IMG/VR virus record: IMGVR_UViG_3300035688_000034
Span: 1-34,364 of that record
Source: a virus
Reading direction: 5' to 3' (one strand)
Length of the DNA: 34,364 nucleotides
The notes under the pieces were generated by a model. It did not search any database and was not told the origin of the DNA. It saw nothing but the letters and a program-made list of their open reading frames with translations. Made by a program: the position numbers and the translations under genes. Positions 30,518 through 34,364 of this stretch are shown piece after piece. Numbering within the stretch: position 1 is the stretch's first letter; each line of letters begins with the position of its first letter.

Positions 30518-30675
30518 AGACAAACTGCTGGACATCCTCAAAACATTGTTACGTTCAAGGTCAAGCTAGAAATCTCAGACATTATGCTGGACATTGCAGT
30601 AATCTTTACTGTGATTGCAGTATTTGTTACATCTCCCAATGAGTATGTACTCCAAATAATGAGTGTGGAGCGTGT
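30518..30675. other. AT-rich stretch before metallophosphoesterase
   Basis: It shows a repeated CTGGACAT, a dyad CAGTAA-TCT-TTACTG and a possible 33-residue hydrophobic peptide frame (30584-30685) lacking a ribosome site. I cannot support a gene here. Confidence 0.35.
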
Positions 30676-31521
30676 ATGCAAGTAATCATTAAGGATGTCG
30701 AGTATAGTAGACCTGATAAGTTTACTATCTACCCGATTGGAGACATCCATTGTGGTGTGGTACATTGTGATGAAGATTTACTTACTAAGCAAGTCAAAGA
30801 GATACAACAAAACCATAATGCCTATTGGCTAGGAATGGGCGATTACGCTGATCTAGTAACACCTTCTGATTTCAAGCGATGGGAAGGCAAGATACTTTCC
30901 CCTTGGATGAAGGGGCAAGAAGACAATATTGGCCCCACACAATTAAGGCATATCAATTCAATCCTCTCTCCTATATGGGGCAAGTGTTTGGGATTAATTG
31001 AAGGCAACCATGACGAGAACATCCGCAGGTATCATCATTACAACTTCATTCACGAACTCTTAATAGAAGCTAATAAGAAATATGAAGTGCCTTATGCTGG
31101 TGTGCAATGTCTCTTGATTCTAAGGTTCAATCGTAAGAACTCCTCAGAGAGCCATGAGTATATCATCCATGCTCGGCATGGCGAGGGAGCCGCAAGAACA
31201 TCTGGCGCTCGTGCACTTGCAGTCTTGCGTCTAGCGGGGACTTTCGTTAATGCACATATCACTTTCATGGGGCATTTACATGGGCAGGAATCACCAGACA
31301 TCCCGCAGAGATTGATATACAGGGCGGGCAAAATCAAGTCGTTTGAGACGATTGCAGTAATGACTGGGGCTTGGCTTAAAGGTTATATGCAGAATGTCCC
31401 ACCATGTTACATTGAGCGTTGGGGATGCACACCTTCGGTTTTAGGATGCCCACATATCACAATCGAACCTGACGATGATGTTATGGAATTAGTTAAGAGT
31501 CGTAGAGTAACCAAGATGTAA
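30676..31521 (+). CDS. Calcineurin-like metallophosphoesterase
   Basis: A 281-residue protein with all five metallophosphoesterase motifs: GDIH (Asp23, His25), GDY (Asp56), GNHDE (Asn111, His112), HARHG (His168 region) and GHLHG (His200, His202). Such enzymes cleave phosphodiesters with two metals; the substrate is not deducible. It is the first gene after the late leader and is AT-rich compared with the head genes, with different codon choice, suggesting separate acquisition. Possible roles include DNA or RNA processing or removal of a nucleotide signal used in host defence; none is proven. Confidence 0.88.
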   Translation: MQVIIKDVEYSRPDKFTIYPIGDIHCGVVHCDEDLLTKQVKEIQQNHNAYWLGMGDYADLVTPSDFKRWEGKILSPWMKGQEDNIGPTQLRHINSILSPIWGKCLGLIEGNHDENIRRYHHYNFIHELLIEANKKYEVPYAGVQCLLILRFNRKNSSESHEYIIHARHGEGAARTSGARALAVLRLAGTFVNAHITFMGHLHGQESPDIPQRLIYRAGKIKSFETIAVMTGAWLKGYMQNVPPCYIERWGCTPSVLGCPHITIEPDDDVMELVKSRRVTKM

Positions 31522-31686
31522 TTATGCTTGCTTGATAGCGGCATATAGCAGTGCTGGTGTAAGAACCTAGCACTCAATCGGGGAGTAAATGAACTCCCCT
31601 CTAAATTTAAGGGGGGCGGGGGCTGGAAGGACTCAGCCCTATGGGACTAAGCACATCTGGCCCCTCTAACCCTATTCGGAGAAGAT
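31522..31686 (+). other. Structured non-coding region
   Basis: No gene. Three hairpins in a row. Stem 1 is AGTGCTGGT (31550-31558) with ACC (31565-31567) and AGCACT (31569-31574), one bulged T. Stem 2 is GGGGAGT (31580-31586) with ACTCCCC (31593-31599). Stem 3 is GGGCT (31620-31624) with AGCCC (31635-31639). Stem 2 may terminate or protect the upstream mRNA; no T run follows. Confidence 0.45.
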
Positions 31687-31869
31687 ATGACTCCAGCTAA
31701 ATGTCTTAAATGCCGTCACTTTATACTTGAATCCCACTATTACATAGATGGGAAAGTACGCCATCCCATGATGAATTGGCGATGTAATAGTGACATAACG
31801 CCTTTCGATTATAAAAATTGCAATAGATATAAGCCAAGAGTAAAGGGAGAAGATGATAAAGCAAATTGA
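31687..31869 (+). CDS. Cys-containing mini-protein
   Basis: A 60-residue protein after CGGAGAAG. CLKC (residues 6-9) with Cys-33 and Cys-45 suggests a zinc site in a pattern often annotated in small phage proteins; the function is unknown. Confidence 0.55.
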   Translation: MTPAKCLKCRHFILESHYYIDGKVRHPMMNWRCNSDITPFDYKNCNRYKPRVKGEDDKAN

Positions 31870-31877
31870 GGTAGGAG

Positions 31878-32075
31878 ATGACCCGTTACCAGGCGGCAAA
31901 GATATTCGTGATACTGGAGACGGCAATAACAATACCGCTCTCGACGTATATCGGATGCTCGTATGGCTTGGGCCGGGTGCTTCTCCCTTCGGTATTATTG
32001 GCATTGCAGGTCTTATTAGCTGTGGCAAGTCTATGGGTTTATTTGTGGATGCTTGAATCTCTAACTAAGAGGTGA
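31878..32075 (+). CDS. Two-TM small protein, holin candidate
   Basis: A 65-residue protein with GGTAGGAG before ATG 31878. Residues 8-28 and 33-57 are hydrophobic helices, short basic ends, the shape of class II holins. It lies immediately before a secreted-size peptidase gene and after a small zinc protein. A competing frame at 31853-32056 lacks membrane character and fits the context less well. The holin role is inferred from topology and neighbours. Confidence 0.62.
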   Translation: MTRYQAAKIFVILETAITIPLSTYIGCSYGLGRVLLPSVLLALQVLLAVASLWVYLWMLESLTKR

Positions 32076-32077
32076 AT

Positions 32078-32893
32078 ATGGATTTAAAGCTTGGCTGTAA
32101 CTGGCCGCCGATAGTAGACAAACGTAATATCAAGCTGTCTGCCGTGCTGAACATGAAGCAGCTCTGGATACCAACTGAGTTCGATGCCGAGGTTGATCTC
32201 ATGGGCAACCCATTTCCCGGGCGGATGGATTATAACAACAATGCTCCCTGTTGTGTAATCTCAATGCAAGCTAAAGTCTCTCGTGTGCTTGAGTACATTG
32301 AGCAGGGGCATATCATCAATATCACGGATGCTGATGTTAAGGCTGAGTGGAAGAGGCAGAGCGGCGGATCAGGCGGACTGTATATGCTCAACGCCTACAA
32401 CGAATGGCGTAGGACGGGATGGAATATCACCAATGGCAAGCTCAACGCAGCCAAGACAAAAGGATGCTGGCACAAGTTCTTCCCTCAACCGGTACCGGTG
32501 TCGACAACACAACATCTGGATATACATGCCTTCGCTGCGCTTGACGATCCGGACGAGCTGCGGGCATCGATTTACTATCTGCATAACGGCGAGTGTGCCG
32601 TCATGCTGTATCAGAAGGACATCGATCAGTTCAACGCCGGGGAACCGTGGCACCTGACAGGCAATGACGGCGAACAGATTGGCGGGCATGCCTTGGATGT
32701 TCCCGCCTTTCATGTAGATGGCTCGTTCGACGACTGGTCCTGGGGTAAGAGGCAGCCGATGGACGAGGCCTGGTTTATGGCGCGGAAGTACGACATATTC
32801 TCAGTTGTCGATAATAGAGACAACTTTAAGGTGAATAATCCTACGGACTATGAGAAGTTCGAAGCACTACTCAACGATATAGTGAAATCATAG
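32078..32893 (+). CDS. Papain-like (C1-type) cysteine peptidase, possible lysis enzyme
   Basis: A 271-residue protein. ATG 32078 has AGAGGTG; an in-frame GTG at 32072 is less likely. The pattern matches the phage/bacterial C1-like family: the nucleophile Cys, most likely Cys59 in NAPCCVIS, with catalytic His204 in IGGHALDV. Then comes WSWGKRQPM (residues 220-228) and a closing FSVVD. No signal peptide and no peptidoglycan-binding repeat. It follows the two-TM protein and precedes a secreted membrane protein, the place of an endolysin in many phages, and no other lytic enzyme is found in the genome. It may cleave envelope proteins to release virions; alternatively it processes virion proteins. 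Confidence 0.7.
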   Translation: MDLKLGCNWPPIVDKRNIKLSAVLNMKQLWIPTEFDAEVDLMGNPFPGRMDYNNNAPCCVISMQAKVSRVLEYIEQGHIINITDADVKAEWKRQSGGSGGLYMLNAYNEWRRTGWNITNGKLNAAKTKGCWHKFFPQPVPVSTTQHLDIHAFAALDDPDELRASIYYLHNGECAVMLYQKDIDQFNAGEPWHLTGNDGEQIGGHALDVPAFHVDGSFDDWSWGKRQPMDEAWFMARKYDIFSVVDNRDNFKVNNPTDYEKFEALLNDIVKS

Positions 32894-32902
32894 GAGGTAA
32901 GC

Positions 32903-33307
32903 ATGAAAGGCAAGATTTTAGGGCTCATGGTACTCGTATTCTTGATGCTCCTGCCGGTGGCGATCTGCTGCGGCGTGGCGTTCGCAGACAACGGCGGGTC
33001 CGGAGACTCGGACTATATCTCCCAAATATGGGTGATAGTAGTGCCGTTCCTGACGCTGGCCGCGGTGTTTTACTGGTCGGCATTACGGCAAAAGATCGCA
33101 TTGATATGGGCGCATGCAACCGATAACTTCTGGTGGAAGGTACGTTGTTCATTACTAGCGTGCTTTACATCGGTTTGGCCTGCTGCAAAGACAGCCTTCA
33201 AAGATTTCCCGATCGGCACACTTTTGAATCTGCTAATCAGGATCGTCAAGGCGCGACTCGGCATACCGGCGGCATATAAACAAGTCGGCAAAATATTCAA
33301 AACCTGA
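32903..33307 (+). CDS. Exported or membrane protein of the lysis/packaging region
   Basis: A 134-residue protein with an AGGAGGTAAGC ribosome site. Residues 1-28 are a signal sequence ending AFA-D; a second hydrophobic helix covers 42-62. A third moderately hydrophobic stretch (85-110) has charged ends, and the C-terminus is basic. It could be a signal-arrest-release holin/spanin-like partner of the peptidase, or a virion membrane component. The role is inferred only from position. Confidence 0.6.
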   Translation: MKGKILGLMVLVFLMLLPVAICCGVAFADNGGSGDSDYISQIWVIVVPFLTLAAVFYWSALRQKIALIWAHATDNFWWKVRCSLLACFTSVWPAAKTAFKDFPIGTLLNLLIRIVKARLGIPAAYKQVGKIFKT

Positions 33308-33341
33308 TTCCCCCGGCCGAAATAACAAATAGGCGGTGGAT

Positions 33342-33539
33342 ATGAAGCAACTCGTCGACGGTGAACAGGTCCGGGTGCATATCCCCAACGATAAGACAGA
33401 AGGGTTCTACCATCTCGAGTGCTGCCGGTGCGGGCTCAAGCATAATCTCTACGTTGGGCGTATAGGTAAGGACGTGACGCTGGCATTCGTGCGAAGAGCA
33501 GAGGACAAGGAGAAAGCAAAGAGAGTAAAACATGACTAA
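33342..33539 (+). CDS. Small Cys protein before terS
   Basis: A 65-residue protein from ATG 33342 with TAGGCGGTG ahead (an in-frame GTG at 33336 is less likely). HLECCRCGLKH at 25-35 is a Cys/His motif common in small proteins that precede small terminases in phages of uncultured bacteria. It overlaps terS by 8 bases. Function unknown. Confidence 0.6.
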   Translation: MKQLVDGEQVRVHIPNDKTEGFYHLECCRCGLKHNLYVGRIGKDVTLAFVRRAEDKEKAKRVKHD

Positions 33540-33996
33540 GAAGGTAGCCGGAAACGGACAAGAGAAAACTGAAAAGAATCCTATCGGGTCGGGCCCGCCA
33601 CTGAAGCCGCTCGTTTGGGCGGTCATAGCGCGAATGTGCGCTGACCATGCCACCGAGGAAGAGATTTGCCGATGGCTTGGCATCTCTGCTGATTGCCTTT
33701 TAGACCGATGCAAAGGCCGTTGGGGTATGACGTTCAAGAAATACTACAATGAGAACCAGGCCGAAGGTAAGATAAGTCTGCGCCGGCAGATGCACAAAGC
33801 AGCCGAGGGGGTCGATCCTCAAGTCCTGCGAGACAAAGACGGTAATATCGTGTGCGATGGCAAGGGGCATCCTGTTATTGTTCCCGGGCAAGCTCCTAAT
33901 GTAGCGGCTCAGATATTCTTGGCCAAGAACGAGCTTGGATATTCAGACAAGCTCTTCCAAGCCGGAGAGATAACTCTAAGGGTGGTTCGTGAGTAA
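33532..33996 (+). CDS. terS: Terminase small subunit
   Basis: A 154-residue protein. Residues 40-62 are the DNA-binding HTH (ATEEEICRWLGISADCLLDR), the middle is helical for oligomerisation, and the end has the typical AQIFLAKNELGYSDK motif before a short beta tail. It recognises the packaging site and directs TerL. Its stop lies inside the first codons of terL (GTG start at 33989 overlaps by 8 bases). No cos or pac site can be assigned from sequence alone. Confidence 0.85.
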   Translation: MTKKVAGNGQEKTEKNPIGSGPPLKPLVWAVIARMCADHATEEEICRWLGISADCLLDRCKGRWGMTFKKYYNENQAEGKISLRRQMHKAAEGVDPQVLRDKDGNIVCDGKGHPVIVPGQAPNVAAQIFLAKNELGYSDKLFQAGEITLRVVRE

Positions 33997-34364
33997 AGAG
34001 TATGTAGTACGGCTCCGTAAGACTGACGGGCACCCGAACCAGGAGCGTATCGTCTCTAGCACACACAAGCGCATTATCTGCAAGGGCGGCAGACGTGGGG
34101 GAAAGACAGTTGGGGTTGCAACACGGTCCGTAGACCGCTTCCTCAGTGGACGACGGCAACTCTACGCTGCGCCTACAACGACACAGACAGACGCTTTCTG
34201 GTTCGAGATAATGCGATCCCTGGCTGAACCCATAGCGGCCAAGGTATTCAAGGTCAATGAGAGCGAGCGTTACGTTGAACTTCCGGGCACAAAACAGTGC
34301 ATTAAGGCCAAGACAGCCTGGAACGCTCAGACCTTACGCGGAGACTATGCCGATGATCTCTACC
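33989..34364 (+). CDS. terL: Terminase large subunit, 5' part
   Basis: N-terminal 125 codons of the packaging motor. GTG 33989 overlaps the terS stop. A Gln (Q18 in HPNQERI) suits the adenine-binding motif, and GGRRGGKT (residues 33-40) is the Walker A. From 34145 the sequence repeats the window start, so residues from 53 on are counted twice here. The joined protein has 437 residues. Confidence 0.93.
   Translation, partial: MSKEYVVRLRKTDGHPNQERIVSSTHKRIICKGGRRGGKTVGVATRSVDRFLSGRRQLYAAPTTTQTDAFWFEIMRSLAEPIAAKVFKVNESERYVELPGTKQCIKAKTAWNAQTLRGDYADDLY
34145..34364. repeat. Terminal overlap, right copy (circular contig)
   Basis: Second copy of bases 1-220 with two synonymous changes. See the left copy; genome unit length 34,144 bp. 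Confidence 0.95.

Noticed and set aside
30401-30685. A 94-codon gene starting in the late promoter
   Set aside because: It begins inside the promoter spacer, crosses two terminator hairpins and lacks a ribosome site.
31853-32056. A 67-codon gene overlapping the two-TM protein
   Set aside because: It has weaker composition and ribosome site than the overlapping 31878 frame, which has two clear membrane helices and joins the peptidase gene.

Overview
The window is essentially one complete temperate tailed-phage genome (Caudoviricetes, probably short-tailed) cut open inside the large terminase gene. Bases 34145-34364 repeat bases 1-220 with two mismatches, so the molecule closes into a circle of about 34,144 bp. 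The two ends join into one 437-codon terL frame. I recognise no bacterial chromosomal gene. The host is not identifiable with certainty. A Thr/Pro-rich lipoprotein, leaderless-looking promoters and the lack of any recognisable peptidoglycan hydrolase hint at Chloroflexota or another group with an unusual envelope. That is inference only.

Late module (rightward, about 30.4 kb through the junction to 18.4 kb): a sigma-70-like promoter followed at once by terminator-like hairpins (30388-30517) precedes a metallophosphoesterase, a structured non-coding gap, a probable lysis cassette (two-TM protein, papain-like peptidase, secreted/membrane protein), terS, terL, portal, an 1871-residue virion protein, scaffold, a P22-like coat protein, connector and tail/adsorption genes, and a small membrane protein. 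It ends at a strong terminator near 18.4 kb. No tape-measure or tail-tube gene is recognisable. Hairpins after the coat gene and near 9.1 and 12.9 kb may adjust expression inside the module. One small Cys-rich membrane-anchored gene (8828-9025) runs antisense with its own promoter.

Lysogeny module (leftward, 18.5-21.4 kb): HNH/AP2 endonuclease with a small coupled partner, tyrosine integrase, an attP whose core is the 3' half of a tRNA-Gly(UCC) gene flanked by long inverted arms, a DUF3761-like lipoprotein, and a LexA/CI-type repressor. Repressor and lipoprotein appear to share one transcript from a promoter diverging from the early rightward promoter at 21.45 kb.

Early module (rightward, 21.5-30.4 kb): small DNA-binding proteins, many zinc-ribbon mini-proteins, a RecT-like annealing protein, a RuvC-like resolvase, a lambda O-like initiator carrying an iteron origin inside its own reading frame, and a DnaC-like helicase loader. 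There is no polymerase or replicative helicase, so replication must borrow the host replisome. The module ends with an HTH protein placed where lambda has Q, just before the late promoter and its terminator cluster. The layout suggests antitermination-controlled late expression.
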